Counted from the stretch's first letter, positions 8,801 through 19,939 are shown. The stretch: DNA of 64,000 nucleotides from an uncultured Bacteroidales bacterium (GCA_946411385.1 CAMKDV010000003.1:62001-126000), one strand, 5' to 3'. Numbers and translations are program-made. Notes: generated from the sequence alone by a model not told the origin.

Positions 8801-9820
8801 CCGAGAGAGGCCAAAGTACTCCCGTACATAGAAGAAGTGGGAGCTCTATATCCTCGTTCGCTCGAGGGCACACTGGTTATTCCGGAGGAAGTGCCTTATA
8901 TGAGTTCCGCATATAGTGTCACCGGAATTGGCGCCAATGCCTACAAAGACAGTACTCGCTTCAACATGGTTTTGATACCACAGTCTGTAAAGACCATCGA
9001 ATCGGGTGCGTTCTTGAACTGTACCGGTGTGGAGAAAGTATTCTTCTTGTGGGATGACCCGAGCACCATCACTTGGGCAGATGGCTCGATTGGTGCAGAG
9101 TTCAAGACGGCATCAACTCACGGCACTAAGATCTTTGTTCCGGCCGGCAGCTTAGATGCATATAAGTTAAAGTTCCCTGCATGGGCAGATTGTATGTTTG
9201 GAGGCGAGCTCGTGGATGCCACGGCAACACAAGACCCGAATTATCCTGTAAGATACTACCGCACCTTCTACGATAGCCAAACCGACTACATGATGCCGCC
9301 GAGCGTATGGGCACATGCGGGTTACGTACAAGGCAACGAATTTATCTTGCGTCCTGTAGCTTTCGATGGACAGATTCTGCCTCGCGGAACAGCAGTGGTA
9401 CTCGAATCGGAAACACCTGACTATCGTTTGATTCCTACGGGTAACACGGAGCCTCTCTATACCGGTCCGAACGACCTGATTGGTACAGACGTAGCCTTCC
9501 CGAGAAGTGATTTGGGTGCTAACGCCGATAAAGTGTATGTGCTTGGCAGACAAGCCACTATCAATGAACAAAGTCAAGTAGGCATGGGTATGTACCGCTA
9601 TACTGGCACGAACTTAGGCGCACACAAAGCATACATGATTCTTGACATTTCAGGTGGTTCTGCTCCTGCACGTTTCCTCTTCCGTCATGAGGATCAAGCT
9701 ACGGACGTAGAGAACGTACAAGAGAACGAACTGCTCTGCACAAAGATTATACGCGACGGTCAGTTCATTATCATCCGCGATGGTAAAGAGTATAATGCAC
9801 AAGGTCAAATCATTAAATAA
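5882..9820 (+). CDS. BspA-like leucine-rich-repeat surface protein with four internal modules
   Basis: This 1312-aa protein has a signal peptide (MKKTIFTLIALCALSFSAWG). Residues about 60-175 are BspA-type LRR_5 repeats (IGENAFQNG, IADNAFWACSNL, IGNYAFQTSGL), and further LRR_5 units occur around 850-940 and 1030-1100. Between them four modules of about 130-140 residues follow one another, each starting with W-containing strands (VEWNEA, ITWETT, VTWNAV, FIWEQR), with a central GGT/SLTF segment and ending near an F-Y or F-T-V strand. The C-terminus (IIRDGQFIIIRDGKEYNAQG) looks like a shortened T9SS-type tail. Likely role: secreted adhesin or host/substrate-binding protein. A small ORF follows 13 bases downstream. 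Confidence 0.85.
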   Translation: MKKTIFTLIALCALSFSAWGTVTQQQIGSFYYELDDATHTATLIKNPYAAESWQSYDVYSDLVISATVNDGVADYTVTTIGENAFQNGGMPSLVIEEGVINIADNAFWACSNLKKATLPSTVSSIGNYAFQTSGLTKITLNATTPPTLGDYVFDNVSSLAHIYVPSASVNAYKAAWSDLASIIGVAPVSVEWNEAKVSSVNVSCDYGSDPASQTVDGITVTATAPAGGDYSQFKTYVDEEYHTSTTSISINNGGTITFTPTSGKLKSIVIDCGYHNHSDLFVTGSGWSWNGGDDSGQLIWTSATAEGASSVVLACSGESFYFNITSAEFVFAEEPTPVDPSVVTSTITWETTDLATVNVEMGYNSTGQSQYIKDIIVTNSTDYAAGKYCHFNTTNGQYNGENWPDFSMRDGGSLTFAPAEGKLTKVVITCDEIYPSNLAAGSGWVWDGSSKLTWSDENGATSVVLAGDGTSTSFSSGPIRLIEFTVVTDAATPDPNSVTWNAVMLKAVDLLRYTNMYSSYSETYISHNDGPSQVEMKDVVATISATTDGSYAQFSTRDGNTNISVRDGGTLTFSSTTREFESIVINYDGENGGYGSANYPTEWNSIESTLTWEGEATNSVVLEDALVTHITSIVFTYATAPEPDPMPSGPSFIWEQRQVKHVKMNCSNGETKTTPVIKNIITSLTRTSDGNCYFGEYGYGKFEIMDNCGTLTFQSIVGDLTGIIITCSTVYYANDLPAGWRYDSETGKLIWVGTPVETVTLSGDLKFTITAIEFFYDPAPTPRLGETVSDGLYEITGAHTAKVIHQTHGQTYNIPSYVEEDGVKYYITEIDESAFANMDEEGNVYVNGENLAKIGAYAFKNSPRLTLVAIYSKVLDEIGEEAFMNCKLMSFFECHTAVPPVLGRKAFDGTTYMNHIVVNQFDDIDVVYNYKNASGWSTYADKIIEMGGEATPGEQFFFHNQMTTGWYAVSSGSPREAKVLPYIEEVGALYPRSLEGTLVIPEEVPYMSSAYSVTGIGANAYKDSTRFNMVLIPQSVKTIESGAFLNCTGVEKVFFLWDDPSTITWADGSIGAEFKTASTHGTKIFVPAGSLDAYKLKFPAWADCMFGGELVDATATQDPNYPVRYYRTFYDSQTDYMMPPSVWAHAGYVQGNEFILRPVAFDGQILPRGTAVVLESETPDYRLIPTGNTEPLYTGPNDLIGTDVAFPRSDLGANADKVYVLGRQATINEQSQVGMGMYRYTGTNLGAHKAYMILDISGGSAPARFLFRHEDQATDVENVQENELLCTKIIRDGQFIIIRDGKEYNAQGQIIK

Positions 9821-9833
9821 GGAGGACACAACT

Positions 9834-9974
9834 ATGACAAAAAATATGTATATACAGCCCTCTGTTGAGGTAACGGAGATAATGATGGTTCAAACAATCT
9901 GCGAAAGCCCCGCAGGTGGCGGCGGCGGTTCGATAGGTATTGTACCCGGCGCAGAAACAGGCGAGCAACTGTAA
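9834..9974 (+). CDS. Small ORF (46 aa), Y-I-x-P-S-x-E-V family
   Basis: I do not recognise a named family. The ORF starts at an ATG preceded by AAGGAGG, the best Shine-Dalgarno site in this region, 13 bases after the BspA-like gene. It encodes MTKNMYIQPSVEVTEIMMVQ, then a cysteine (TICESP), then a run of five glycines and a polar end. The motif YIQPSVEV matches YIEPSTEA of another small ORF at 29027-29146, which also follows a giant surface protein gene. Short proteins of this shape are common in Bacteroidales, but their function is unknown to me. A longer in-frame start at 9780 lies inside the upstream gene and is less likely. Confidence 0.65.
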   Translation: MTKNMYIQPSVEVTEIMMVQTICESPAGGGGGSIGIVPGAETGEQL

Positions 9975-10007
9975 TCGCAGCAATAACGGGGAAACATATT
10001 CCCTTCT

Positions 10008-10047
10008 AACCAAAAGCCGACCCGCATCCGCGAGTCGGTTTTTGGTT
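10008..10047 (+). terminator. Intrinsic terminator after the BspA-like gene and small ORF
   Basis: AACCAAAA and CCGAC on the left pair with GTCGG and TTTTGGTT on the right around a loop of about 12 bases; the T-rich right arm is the U-tract. It lies 34 bases after the small ORF stop. Confidence 0.75.
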
Positions 10048-10052
10048 TCACT

Positions 10053-10180
10053 TTCACATTTTCACATTTCCACACATTTGTGTGGGTTGTAAAAAGTGGA
10101 TAATATATATAATATATAATATTATATTATTATAGGAAAAAATGAAGGCACATGGATGCGTGGAAATGTGAATATGTGAA
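10053..10180. repeat. Long inverted repeat around an AT-rich core
   Basis: Positions 10053-10076 and 10157-10180 are inverted copies of a 24-base sequence with 22 matches. The 80-base interval contains an almost pure A/T tract (about 10099-10135). No ORF is present. It lies between a terminator and the next promoter, in the 527-base gap 9975-10501; its role is unknown. Confidence 0.7.
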
Positions 10181-10268
10181 TTTTTCCGCCAACTTTACTT
10201 AATCGATCGAATGTAGAGAGATTAGAAAATGTCAAATTGCATTTTTTTTGATTTTTTTTGCGAAAAAA

Positions 10269-10301
10269 TTTGCAAAACACAATTTGTTCATCGTATCTTT
10301 G
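10269..10301 (+). promoter_or_regulatory. Promoter of the SPOR-domain gene / folE
   Basis: TTTG at 10269-10272 is followed after 21 bases by TATCTTTG at 10294-10301, a good match to the phylum promoter. The predicted leader is about 195 bases long and contains two sets of direct repeats. Confidence 0.7.
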
Positions 10302-10336
10302 CATCGGATTTCAACAAAGCCATATAAGCACAACGA

Positions 10337-10451
10337 GTCATTATCGGTCCATTAACGGGTCATTATCGGTCCATCATCGAGAGTGATCGCAAGAACCCAA
10401 CTGAACCTACACGCGCTGGCGAATGCGCAGCAAGGTTTGCAGCAAGGTTTG
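10337..10451 (+). repeat. Direct repeats in the leader of the SPOR-domain gene
   Basis: GTCATTATCGGTCCAT occurs at 10337-10352 and again at 10359-10374, period 22. Further on, GCAGCAAGGTTTG occurs at 10427-10439 and 10439-10451. These lie in the untranslated leader. The core ATTATCGGTCC recurs near 49.7 kb with the same 22-base period. Confidence 0.6.
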
Positions 10452-10501
10452 GCACGATTTTTGTGGGAATGCATATATATGCATTGGCATAACTGACAAA
10501 C

Positions 10502-11077
10502 ATGAAACAAACTATTCTTACCATATTCATCGGGTTGCTCGCGGCGCTGTCTATCTCTGCACAAGAGGTGTCGGTAGCTGCGCAAGAGATGACAGTGGCT
10601 GCACAAGAGGTGATAGTGGCTGAGGACGAGATACCTGCCATAGTTCAGGACTCGCTGCCGGCGGATAGCCTGCAAGCCGATACGCTGCTGGTACTGCCCT
10701 ACCCGCAGATATTGCTCGACATGCCTAACGTCAACGTCATACAGGACAGTCTGGTCACGCTGCTCATGAAAGAGAAGATTGCCGGCGTAGAGCGCGGCGA
10801 ACAGGAGATGGAAGGCTATCGCGTGCAGATATATTCGTCCAATCATCCGAAGAACGGCAAGATCAACGCGCTGCAGATTGAGCAACAGGTGAAAGAAGTG
10901 ATCAACGAGTCGGTGTACGTCATCTATGCTACCCCGTCATGGAAAGTAAGGCTGGGGGATTTCCGCACCAAAGAGGAAGCCGAAGTGTTCCGCGACACGT
11001 TCAAAGAGCTGTTCCCCGACCTGGCTGACTACACCTACATCGTACGCGACAAAGTGAAGATAAAAGTGGCACACTAA
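10502..11077 (+). CDS. Secreted SPOR-domain protein
   Basis: This 191-aa protein has a signal peptide (MKQTILTIFIGLLAALSISA) and a C-terminal SPOR domain (about residues 103-188, YRVQIYSSN to YTYIVRDKVKIKV, with KVRLGDFRTKEEAE). SPOR domains bind denuded septal peptidoglycan glycan strands, so a periplasmic or envelope role is expected. Residues about 20-40 contain a short repeat (VSVAAQE, MTVAAQE, VIVAED), encoded by a 24-base DNA tandem repeat. It is followed after 15 bases by folE, so the two are probably co-transcribed, although no functional link is evident. Confidence 0.85.
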   Translation: MKQTILTIFIGLLAALSISAQEVSVAAQEMTVAAQEVIVAEDEIPAIVQDSLPADSLQADTLLVLPYPQILLDMPNVNVIQDSLVTLLMKEKIAGVERGEQEMEGYRVQIYSSNHPKNGKINALQIEQQVKEVINESVYVIYATPSWKVRLGDFRTKEEAEVFRDTFKELFPDLADYTYIVRDKVKIKVAH

Positions 11078-11092
11078 ATCCCATTTGATACT

Positions 11093-11677
11093 ATGGATTT
11101 ACAGGCATTTACCCCATCTGCCGAGCTGGCAGACAAGATTGGCGAACAAGTAGAAAAGACCCTCACCCTGCTGGGCGAAGATCCGCAACGCGAAGGACTG
11201 GCGCGTACGCCGCACCGTGTGGGCAACACGCTGCAGTTCCTCACCAAAGGCTATCACGAAGATCCCGAAGCCATCCTGCGTTCCGCCATCTTTGAGGAAG
11301 ACTACAAGCAGATGGTAGTGGTGAAGGATATCGAGTTCTACTCGCTGTGCGAGCATCACATGTTGCCCTTCTTCGGCAAGGCGCACGTGGCATACATACC
11401 CAATGGCAGGATAACCGGCCTGAGCAAGATTCCCCGCGTAGTGGACGTCTTTGCGCGCCGCTTGCAGGTACAGGAGCGACTGACCACCGAGATCAAAGAC
11501 TGCATCCAGCGCACCCTCAACCCGCTGGGCGTGATGGTGGTGATAGAAGCCGAACATCTGTGCATGCAGATGCGCGGCGTACAGAAGCAGCACTCCCACA
11601 CCGTCACTTCCGACTTCACCGGAGCCTTCAACCGCAAGGAGACACGCGACGAGTTCCTCAAGCTCATCATGGAATAG
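11093..11677 (+). CDS. folE: GTP cyclohydrolase I
   Basis: This 194-aa enzyme converts GTP to 7,8-dihydroneopterin triphosphate, the first step of folate (and queuosine precursor) synthesis. The family signatures are clear: [13 protein letters not shown] (about 35-47), the zinc and active-site segment [10 protein letters not shown] with Cys86 and His89, [18 protein letters not shown], and Cys157 in [11 protein letters not shown] followed by [10 protein letters not shown]. All key residues are present and length is normal. It is convergent with rpoC, and a hairpin lies between the two genes. Confidence 0.97.
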   Translation: MDLQAFTPSAELADKIGEQVEKTLTLLGEDPQREGLARTPHRVGNTLQFLTKGYHEDPEAILRSAIFEEDYKQMVVVKDIEFYSLCEHHMLPFFGKAHVAYIPNGRITGLSKIPRVVDVFARRLQVQERLTTEIKDCIQRTLNPLGVMVVIEAEHLCMQMRGVQKQHSHTVTSDFTGAFNRKETRDEFLKLIME

Positions 11678-11709
11678 CCGCAGCTCTTTCGTCCAAGCAG
11701 CAAAAACAA

Positions 11710-11736
11710 ATCCGCCACCCTATCAGGATGGCGGAT
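11710..11736. terminator. Hairpin between convergent folE and rpoC
   Basis: ATCCGCCA (11710-11717) and TGGCGGAT (11729-11736) form an 8-bp stem, extended weakly by CAAA and TTTG outside. It is the only candidate terminator between the convergent genes and may serve both. Confidence 0.7.
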
Positions 11737-11763
11737 ATTGTTTGCCCCATGGCGAGCCTTCCG

Positions 11764-14700
11764 TTACTGGAAGTACTCGCGACGAGCTTGCTGCGATGCC
11801 TCGTATTCCTGTGCCAGGCGGGCAGCCTGCATAGCGGCATACTCAGCAGAGTTGTGTACCACGAGCTTGCTGAACTCACGCAGACCGGTACCGGCAGGAA
11901 TCAGGTTACCGCAGATCACGTTCTCCTTCATGCCCTCCAGGTTATCGATCTTGCCTTGGATAGCCGACTCATTGAGCACCTTCGTCGTCTCCTGGAACGA
12001 AGCAGCCGAGATGAACGACTTCGTACCCAATGCAGCGCGGGTGATACCTAACAGGATCTGGCGAGCCGTTGCGCTCTTGGCGTCACGTACTTCTACAAGC
12101 TTCTTGTCGCGGCGGCGGAGCGTCGAGTTCTCGTCGTGCAGACGACGGGCAGTGATGATCTGACCCTCGCGGATCGTCTCGCTGTCACCGCTCTTCTCAA
12201 CAACTTTCTTGCCCCAGATACGATCGTTCTCTTCCATAAAGTCGCTCTTGTCGACGATCTGGTTGTCGAGGAATCGCGTATCACCGGCATCGATGATCTC
12301 TACCTTACGCATCATCTGGCGTACGATGATCTCGAAGTGCTTGTCGTTGATTTCCACACCCTGCATCCTGTAGACGTTCTGCGCCTCGTTGACGATATAA
12401 TCCTGAACAGCGGTCGGACCCTTGATCGAGAGGATATCGTCGGGCGTGATAGCGCCGTCAGAAAGCGGCACACCGGCACGTACGTAGTCGCCTTCCTGTA
12501 CCAGTATCTGCTTCGACAGCGGTATCAGATACGACTTGGTCTCGCCCAGCTTGGAGGTGATGGTCAGTTCGCGGTTACCGCGTTTGATCTTACCGAAGCT
12601 GATCTCACCGTCGATCTCTGCTACGATAGCAGGGTTAGCCGGATTACGTGCCTCGAACAACTCCGTTACACGCGGCAGACCACCCGTGATATCACCGGCA
12701 GTACCGAACGAACGAGTATTGGTGAACAGCAGGTCACCTACCTTCACCTGCTCGCCTTCGTTGTGCACAAGCGTAGCCTTGACAGGCAGGTTGTACGAGC
12801 GGAGGATATTACCCTCAGCGTCAACGATATTGGCGGTAGGCATCTTCGTCTTGTCACGCGTATCGGTGATGCTCACTTCTTTCTTGCCGGTCTGCTCGTC
12901 CACCTCGATCTTGCAGGTCACGCCTTCGATCACATCCTGGTACTTGAGCGTACCGTTCTGCTCGATGACCAGCGAAGCTTTGTACGGGTCCCACTCGCAG
13001 ATGAGCGTGCCCTTGTCGTACTTCTGTCCCGGCTCGATGAAGAGCTTCGAAGCGTACGGGATGTTGAACGTGGTAAGGATCACACCGGTCTTCTCGTCCT
13101 TGAGCTGCAACTCGTTCAGACGGCTGACAACGATCGTATCACCGGCCTCGGTGGTGATGGTACGCAGATCTTCGATATCCACGATACCTGCATGCGGCAG
13201 GCTGTAGGTATTCTCGGCCGTAGCGCCACCTGCCAAACCACCGGAGTGGAAGGTACGCAACGTCAGCTGAGTACCCGGCTCACCGATAGCCTGAGCGGCA
13301 ATCACGCCGACAGCCTCACCCTTCTGTACCATCAGACGGGTAGCCAGGTTACGGCCGTAGCACTTAGCGCACAAGCCGCGTTTAGCCTCGCAGGTGAGAA
13401 CCGAACGGATCTCCACTTCCTCTATACCGGCTTTCTCGATAGCCTCGCAAGCTGCCTCGCGAATCTCCTCGCCGGATGCAACGATCAGGTTGCCGTCGTT
13501 ATCCAGTATGTCGTGTACGCTTACGCGACCCAGTATACGCTGGGTGAGCGTAGCTACTACGGTATCGTTCTGCTTGATAGCGCGAGCTACCAATCCACGC
13601 AGCGTACCGCAGTCCTCCTCGGTGATGATCATATCGTGCGATACGTCCACCAGACGACGAGTCAGGTAACCGGCGTCGGCAGTCTTCAATGCGGTATCAG
13701 CCAGACCCTTACGAGCACCGTGGGTAGAGATGAAGTACTCCAACACACTCATGCCTTCCTTGAAGTTGGCAAGCACAGGGTTCTCGATAGAAGTACGCGT
13801 GTCGGTCGAACCGGCTTTCTGAGGCTTACCCATCAGACCACGAATACCTGCCAGCTGCTTGATCTGCTGCTTGTTACCACGGGCACCCGAATCCATCATC
13901 ATGTAAACGGAGTTGAAGCCCTGGTCTGCCTCTTTCATGTGCTTCATCAGGATCTCGGTCACCTCGTTGTCGATACGTCCCCAGGTGTCAACCACCTTGT
14001 TGTAACGCTCGTCGTCGGACATCTCACCGAAGTTATAGCTCTCGGTGATAGCCTCTACCTCGGCATTACCTTTGGCAATGAGGTCTTTGCGCTCCTCAGG
14101 GATAAGGATATCATTGAGGTTGAACGACAGACCGCCCTTGTATGCCATGTAGTAACCCAGGTCCTTGATATCGTCGAGGAACTTGGCCGTGCGAGCCACA
14201 CCGCAAGTCTTGATCACCTGCGAGATGATGTTCTTAACGGCGCTCTTCTTGAGCACAGCATTCTGGAATCCTACCTCTTTCGGCACGTATTGGTTCACCA
14301 CTACGCGACCCGGAGTGGTCTCGATGATATGACTAACCAGTTCGCCGTCGATGATCTCCTTGATACGTACGCGCACCTTGGCGTGCAAGTCTACGCGACG
14401 CTCGTTCAATGCTATCGTACACTCCTCCTCGCTGTAGAACGTCAGGCCTTCGCCCTTCACGCCGGCACGCTCCTTGGTGATGTAATACAGACCAAGAATC
14501 ATGTCCTGCGACGGAACGGTGATAGGATTGCCGTTAGCGGGATCAAGGATGTTGTGCGAACCCAGCATGAGCAACTGCGCCTCGAGGATAGCCTCGTTGC
14601 TGAGCGGAAGGTGAACGGCCATCTGATCACCGTCGAAGTCGGCGTTGAAGCCGGCACATGCCAACGGGTGCAACTGAATAGCCTTACCCTCGATCATCTT

Positions 14701-16071
14701 AGGCTGGAATGCCAGGATACCGTGACGGTGCAGCGTAGGTGCACGGTTGAGCAGTACAGGGTGACCTTCCATCACGTGCTCCAGGATCTCGAAGATAACC
14801 GGATCGCGACGGTCGATGATCTTCTTTGCCGACTTCACCGTCTTCACGATGCCGCGCTCGATGAGCTTGCGGATGATAAACGGCTTGTACAGCTCGGCTG
14901 CCATCTCTTTAGGCAGACCGCACTCGTGCATCTTCAGCTCAGGACCTACCACGATAACCGAACGGGCTGAGAAGTCCACACGTTTACCCAGCAAGTTCTG
15001 ACGGAAACGTCCCTGCTTGCCTTTCAGCGAGTCGCTCAAGGACTTGAGCGGACGATTGGCCTCGCTCTTGATGGCCGTGGTCTTGCGGCTGTTGTCGAAC
15101 AGGCTGTCCACTGCCTCCTGAAGCATACGTTTCTCGTTGCGCAGAATAACTTCCGGCGCCTTGATCTCGATCAGTCGGCGCAGACGGTTGTTACGGATGA
15201 TCACGCGACGATACAGATCGTTCAGGTCGGACGTAGCAAAACGTCCACCATCCAGCGGCACGAGCGGACGCAACTCCGGCGGAGTGACAGGTATAACCTT
15301 CAGCACCATCCATTCGGGTTTGTTTCTGCCCTTGGCTGCACGGAAAGCCTCTACCACCTGCAGACGCTTCAGAGCCTCCTGCTTGCGCTGGTTGCTGCTG
15401 TCGGTATCTGCACGGTGACGCAACTCGTCGGCCAGTACATCCAGGTCAATCTTTGCCAGCAGGTCGTAGATAGCCTCTGCACCCATCTTGGCAATAAACT
15501 TCTCAGGAGCACTATCTTCCAGTTCGCGGTTGCCCTCGGGGAGCTTGGACATGATCTCAGCATATTCCTCCTCCTCGAGCAGCACTTTATCCTCGATGAT
15601 ATCATGCTCGTTTCCGTACTCTACGCCATCCATCGCACCTGCTTGTACGACGATGTATTTCTCGTAGTAGATGACCGACTCCAGTTTCTTGGTCGGTACA
15701 CCGAGCAGCGCGGCAATCTTCGAAGGCAGCGAACGCAAATACCAGATATGAGCTACAGGCACACACAGACGTATGTGACCCATCCTCTCACGACGTACCT
15801 TCTTCTCCGTAACCTCCACACCGCAACGCTCGCAGACGATACCTTTGTAACGTATACGTTTGTACTTGCCGCAGTTACACTCATAGTCCTTCGTAGGACC
15901 AAAGATGCGCTCGCAGAATAATCCATCACGCTCGGGCTTGTACGTACGGTAGTTGATAGTCTCGGGCTTGAGTACCTCACCGCTCGAAACGTTCATGATC
16001 TCTTCCGGTGATGCCAGACCGATAGTGATTCTGGTGAAACCGGATTTCTTATTATCTTGTCTTAAAGCCAT
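11764..16071 (-). CDS. rpoC: DNA-directed RNA polymerase subunit beta'
   Basis: This gene encodes the beta' subunit (1435 aa). The N-terminal zinc ribbon ([20 protein letters not shown]), the bridge of [20 protein letters not shown], the catalytic [16 protein letters not shown], and the second zinc site near [16 protein letters not shown] are all intact. Length is normal for Bacteroidota, without the large insertions seen in some phyla. It starts 31 bases after rpoB and ends the nusG-rplKAJL-rpoBC block. A 944-aa open frame on the opposite strand is a codon-bias shadow. Confidence 0.98.
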   Translation of the reverse strand: MALRQDNKKSGFTRITIGLASPEEIMNVSSGEVLKPETINYRTYKPERDGLFCERIFGPTKDYECNCGKYKRIRYKGIVCERCGVEVTEKKVRRERMGHIRLCVPVAHIWYLRSLPSKIAALLGVPTKKLESVIYYEKYIVVQAGAMDGVEYGNEHDIIEDKVLLEEEEYAEIMSKLPEGNRELEDSAPEKFIAKMGAEAIYDLLAKIDLDVLADELRHRADTDSSNQRKQEALKRLQVVEAFRAAKGRNKPEWMVLKVIPVTPPELRPLVPLDGGRFATSDLNDLYRRVIIRNNRLRRLIEIKAPEVILRNEKRMLQEAVDSLFDNSRKTTAIKSEANRPLKSLSDSLKGKQGRFRQNLLGKRVDFSARSVIVVGPELKMHECGLPKEMAAELYKPFIIRKLIERGIVKTVKSAKKIIDRRDPVIFEILEHVMEGHPVLLNRAPTLHRHGILAFQPKMIEGKAIQLHPLACAGFNADFDGDQMAVHLPLSNEAILEAQLLMLGSHNILDPANGNPITVPSQDMILGLYYITKERAGVKGEGLTFYSEEECTIALNERRVDLHAKVRVRIKEIIDGELVSHIIETTPGRVVVNQYVPKEVGFQNAVLKKSAVKNIISQVIKTCGVARTAKFLDDIKDLGYYMAYKGGLSFNLNDILIPEERKDLIAKGNAEVEAITESYNFGEMSDDERYNKVVDTWGRIDNEVTEILMKHMKEADQGFNSVYMMMDSGARGNKQQIKQLAGIRGLMGKPQKAGSTDTRTSIENPVLANFKEGMSVLEYFISTHGARKGLADTALKTADAGYLTRRLVDVSHDMIITEEDCGTLRGLVARAIKQNDTVVATLTQRILGRVSVHDILDNDGNLIVASGEEIREAACEAIEKAGIEEVEIRSVLTCEAKRGLCAKCYGRNLATRLMVQKGEAVGVIAAQAIGEPGTQLTLRTFHSGGLAGGATAENTYSLPHAGIVDIEDLRTITTEAGDTIVVSRLNELQLKDEKTGVILTTFNIPYASKLFIEPGQKYDKGTLICEWDPYKASLVIEQNGTLKYQDVIEGVTCKIEVDEQTGKKEVSITDTRDKTKMPTANIVDAEGNILRSYNLPVKATLVHNEGEQVKVGDLLFTNTRSFGTAGDITGGLPRVTELFEARNPANPAIVAEIDGEISFGKIKRGNRELTITSKLGETKSYLIPLSKQILVQEGDYVRAGVPLSDGAITPDDILSIKGPTAVQDYIVNEAQNVYRMQGVEINDKHFEIIVRQMMRKVEIIDAGDTRFLDNQIVDKSDFMEENDRIWGKKVVEKSGDSETIREGQIITARRLHDENSTLRRRDKKLVEVRDAKSATARQILLGITRAALGTKSFISAASFQETTKVLNESAIQGKIDNLEGMKENVICGNLIPAGTGLREFSKLVVHNSAEYAAMQAARLAQEYEASQQARREYFQ

Positions 16072-16102
16072 AATTATTCAAAATTATACAAGTGTGAATG
16101 TA

Positions 16103-19100
16103 TTATTCCAGCGTAATGGACAATGCCAAACCTTGCAACTCATGCAGCAAGACGTTCAGTGACTCGGGTATACCCGGCGTGGGGAAGTTCTCGCCCTTGA
16201 CGATAGCCTCGTAGGTGCGTGCACGTCCCATCACGTCGTCAGACTTGACAGTCAGAATCTCTTGCAGAGTGTGTGCGGCGCCGTGTGCTTCGAGCGCCCA
16301 AACCTCCATCTCACCGAAACGCTGACCACCGAACTGTGCCTTACCGCCGAGCGGCTGTTGCGTAATCAAGCTGTACGGGCCGATCGAACGGGCGTGCATC
16401 TTGTCGTCAACCATGTGACCGAGCTTCATGAAGTAGGTCACACCTACGGTAGCCATCTGGTCGAACGGTTCGCCCGTCTCGCCATCGTAGAGCTGCGTCT
16501 TGCCTGCGCGAGGCAGACCGGCTTTGTCGGTCCACTCATCCAGCTGCTGCAGCGAGCAGCCGTCGAAGATAGGCGTAGCAAACTTCACGCCCAACTCGCG
16601 ACCTGCCCAACCGAGCACAGCCTCGAAGATCTGACCGATATTCATACGCGAAGGCACACCCATCGGGTTCAATACGATATCCACCGGCGTACCGTCTGCC
16701 AGGAACGGCATATCCTCTACGCGCACGATCTTACTTACGATACCCTTGTTACCGTGACGACCGGCCATCTTGTCACCTACGCGGATCTTACGACGCTTGG
16801 CGATATAGACCTTAGCCTGCTGCTGAATACCTGTAGGCAGCTCGTCGCCGATAGTCAGGTTGAAGCGCTCACGCTTCAGGTCAGCCTCGATCTCTTTGTA
16901 CTTCGACAGGTAGTTGATGATACAACGGCGTACCAGATCGTTCTTGTGCTCATCGTTCGTCCAGTTCTCCAGCAGAACGGAAGCATAATCGATCTCCTCC
17001 AGAGCGGCACGTGAGAAGTGCTGACCCTTCGGGATGAACTCGGTATCCACTATATCTTTCACACCGGCGCTCACTGCGTTCTTCAGTAGCAGCGACAGCT
17101 TGTCCACCAGTATCTGCTTCAGTTCCTCGGTCTGAGCCTCGAAACGTGCATCCATCTTGGCGATGATCTCCTTGTCAGCCAGCTTGGCCTTGCGGTCTTT
17201 CTGGGCACGCATGTAGAGCTTCTTCTCGATCACTACACCATCCAACGACGGTGAAGCTTTCAGCGAAGCATCCTTTACGTCACCTGCCTTGTCGCCGAAG
17301 ATGGCCTTCAGCAGACGCTCCTCAGGCGAAGGATCGCTCTCGCCCTTCGGCGTGATCTTACCGATGATGATATCACCCGGCTTGATCGATGCACCGATAC
17401 GAACGATACCGTTCTCGTCCAAGTCCTTCGTGGTGTCGTCGCTCACGTTCGGGATATCCGCCGTGAACTCCTCCATACCACGCTTCGTCTCACGTACGTC
17501 GAGCAGCTGCTCTACCACGTGAACCGAGGTGAACATATCTTCGCGAACCATCTTCTCGCTCAGCACAATGGCATCCTCGTAGTTGTATCCCTTCCAAGGA
17601 ATATATGCCACCATCAGGTTCTTACCCAATGCCAACTCGCCGTTCTCGGTAGCATAGCCTTCGGTCAGCAACTGGCCTTTGGTCACATGATCACCCTTGC
17701 GAACGAGCGGACGAAGGTCGATGGTCGTATTCTGGTTGGTCTTCTCAAACTTAGGCAGTTTGTACTCTTTCTCCGACGAAACGAAGCTGATGAACTCCTC
17801 TTCCTCCGAGCGGTCGTAATGGATCTTGATCACGCTGGCGTCCACGTAGGTTACCACGCCTTCGCCTTCAGCTACGATCTGCGTACGGCTGTCGTTAGCC
17901 AACTGCTCTTCGATACCCGTACCTACGATAGGCGCTTCATTGCGCAGCAGAGGTACTGCCTGGCGCATCATGTTCGAGCCCATCAACGCACGGTGAGCAT
18001 CATCGTGCTCCAGGAACGGGATGAGTGCGGCTGCGATAGATGCAATCTGGCACGGAGCTACGTCCATCAGGTTGATCTGCTCAGGCGGCACTACAGGGAA
18101 ATCGTCCAGGTGACGGGCTTTCACCTTCTTGCGGATGAAGTGTCCGTTCTCGTCCAGCGGGGCATTACCCTGTGCTACATAGTTGGACTCTTCGTCCTCG
18201 GCGCTCAGGTATACCACGTGGTCGTTATTCAGGTCTACCACGCCGTCCTTAGCCTTGCGGTAAGGCGTCTCGATGAAGCCCAGATCATTGATCTTGGCAT
18301 AGATACACATCGAGGAGATCAATCCGATATTCGGACCTTCCGGCGTCTCGATCGGACACAGACGGCCATAGTGCGTATAGTGTACGTCTCGCACCTCGAA
18401 ACCTGCACGCTCACGGCTCAGACCGCCGGGACCCAGCGCAGACATACGACGCTTGTGCGTGATCTCTGCCAGCGGGTTCTGCTGGTCCATGAACTGGCTC
18501 AGAGCGTTCGTGCCGAAATACGAGTTGATAACGCTGGAGATAGCCTTGGCGTTGATCAGATCCGTCGGGGTGAACACCTCGTTGTCACGAACGTTCATGC
18601 GCTCACGGATGGTACGCGACATACGCGCCAGACCAATGCCGAACTGGTTGTAGATCTGCTCGCCTACGGTACGTACACGACGGTTGCTCAGGTGGTCGAT
18701 ATCGTCCACCTCGGCGTTGGAGTTGATCAGCTGGACAAGGAACTTGATGATCTCAATCATATCTTCCTTCGTCAGTACGCGGGTATCCATAGGGATATCC
18801 ATGTTCAGCTTGTGGTTGATACGATAACGTCCTACCTCACCCAGGTCATAGCGCTTGTCCGAGAAGAACAGGTTCATGATCGTCTCGCGTGCCGTTGCAT
18901 CATCGGCAGGCTCCGCGTTACGGATCTGACGGTAGATGTACAGCACAGCCTCTTTCTCCGAACGAGCAGGGTCTTTCTGCAGCGTGTTGAACAGGATGGA
19001 ATAATCGCTCTCGCGATTCTCCTCCTTGTGCAGCAGTACAGCTTTCGTGCCGGACTCTACGATGCGCTCGTAGATAGCCTCGTCGATCTCCGTCTCACGC

Positions 19101-19939
19101 TCGATAACCACCTCGTTACGCTCAATCGTAACAACCTCGGCGGTATCCTCGTCTACGAAGTCCTCCGTCCACGATTTCATTACGTTACCCGCCAGCTTAC
19201 GGCCAATCATCGCCTCTTTGTTCGACGGAGTGACTTTCATCTCCTCTGCCAGATTGAAGCAATCGAGGATCTCCTTGTCACTCTCAAAACCGATGGCACG
19301 CAGCAGTGTGGTTACCGGCAGTTTCTTCTTACGGTCGATGTAAGCGTACATCACGTTGTTGATGTCCGTGGCAAACTCTATCCACGAACCGCGGAACGGA
19401 ATGATACGTGCAGAATAGAGCTTCGTGCCGTTGCTGTGCATCGACGTGCCGAAGAATACACCCGGCGAACGATGCAACTGGCTTACTACAACGCGCTCCG
19501 CTCCGTTGATAACGAACGTACCCTTCTCCGTCATATAGGGTATAGTTCCAAGATATACGTCTTGAACTACAGCATCAAAATCTTCATGATCAGGATCATT
19601 GCAAGTAAGGCTCAACTTGGCCTTCAAGGGAACACTATACGTCAATCCGCGCTTGATGCACTCCTGCTCCGAATAACGCGGCGGATCAATGTAATAGTCA
19701 AGAAATTCGAGCGTGAAATTGTCACGCGTGTCCTTGATCGGGAAATTCTCGCGGAACACGCGGTACAACCCTTCCTTCTTACGCTGCTCGGGCGTCGAAT
19801 CCATACGGAAAAAGTCGTGGAAGGATTTCAATTGTATTTCCAGAAAGTCAGGGAACGGCATCTGCTGCTGCATAGCCGAAAAGTTAACTCTCTTTGTTGT
19901 TTTGGTTGATGCCATTGGATGAATGGTATTTAAGGGCAT
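16103..19939 (-). CDS. rpoB: DNA-directed RNA polymerase subunit beta
   Basis: This gene encodes the beta subunit (1278 aa). Hallmarks include the rifampicin region ([31 protein letters not shown] in pieces), [12 protein letters not shown], and [13 protein letters not shown]. The open frame starts at 19939, but an internal ATG at 19915 ([12 protein letters not shown]) aligns better with the start of known Bacteroidota RpoB proteins; neither start has a Shine-Dalgarno site. It follows rplL across a 162-base spacer with a strong hairpin, where transcription attenuation is classical. Confidence 0.97.
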   Translation of the reverse strand: MPLNTIHPMASTKTTKRVNFSAMQQQMPFPDFLEIQLKSFHDFFRMDSTPEQRKKEGLYRVFRENFPIKDTRDNFTLEFLDYYIDPPRYSEQECIKRGLTYSVPLKAKLSLTCNDPDHEDFDAVVQDVYLGTIPYMTEKGTFVINGAERVVVSQLHRSPGVFFGTSMHSNGTKLYSARIIPFRGSWIEFATDINNVMYAYIDRKKKLPVTTLLRAIGFESDKEILDCFNLAEEMKVTPSNKEAMIGRKLAGNVMKSWTEDFVDEDTAEVVTIERNEVVIERETEIDEAIYERIVESGTKAVLLHKEENRESDYSILFNTLQKDPARSEKEAVLYIYRQIRNAEPADDATARETIMNLFFSDKRYDLGEVGRYRINHKLNMDIPMDTRVLTKEDMIEIIKFLVQLINSNAEVDDIDHLSNRRVRTVGEQIYNQFGIGLARMSRTIRERMNVRDNEVFTPTDLINAKAISSVINSYFGTNALSQFMDQQNPLAEITHKRRMSALGPGGLSRERAGFEVRDVHYTHYGRLCPIETPEGPNIGLISSMCIYAKINDLGFIETPYRKAKDGVVDLNNDHVVYLSAEDEESNYVAQGNAPLDENGHFIRKKVKARHLDDFPVVPPEQINLMDVAPCQIASIAAALIPFLEHDDAHRALMGSNMMRQAVPLLRNEAPIVGTGIEEQLANDSRTQIVAEGEGVVTYVDASVIKIHYDRSEEEEFISFVSSEKEYKLPKFEKTNQNTTIDLRPLVRKGDHVTKGQLLTEGYATENGELALGKNLMVAYIPWKGYNYEDAIVLSEKMVREDMFTSVHVVEQLLDVRETKRGMEEFTADIPNVSDDTTKDLDENGIVRIGASIKPGDIIIGKITPKGESDPSPEERLLKAIFGDKAGDVKDASLKASPSLDGVVIEKKLYMRAQKDRKAKLADKEIIAKMDARFEAQTEELKQILVDKLSLLLKNAVSAGVKDIVDTEFIPKGQHFSRAALEEIDYASVLLENWTNDEHKNDLVRRCIINYLSKYKEIEADLKRERFNLTIGDELPTGIQQQAKVYIAKRRKIRVGDKMAGRHGNKGIVSKIVRVEDMPFLADGTPVDIVLNPMGVPSRMNIGQIFEAVLGWAGRELGVKFATPIFDGCSLQQLDEWTDKAGLPRAGKTQLYDGETGEPFDQMATVGVTYFMKLGHMVDDKMHARSIGPYSLITQQPLGGKAQFGGQRFGEMEVWALEAHGAAHTLQEILTVKSDDVMGRARTYEAIVKGENFPTPGIPESLNVLLHELQGLALSITLE

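Noticed and set aside
10122..10304. 60-codon minus-strand frame in the gap 9975-10501
   Set aside because: Low-complexity Lys/Phe-rich product overlapping the inverted repeat and the promoter; no start signal.
12136..14970. 944-codon open frame antisense to rpoC
   Set aside because: It lies wholly inside rpoC, its translation shows no recognisable domain, and long antisense frames are expected opposite strongly codon-biased genes.
17519..19909. 796-codon open frame antisense to rpoB
   Set aside because: Same reasoning as for rpoC: complete overlap with an essential gene and no protein-like features.
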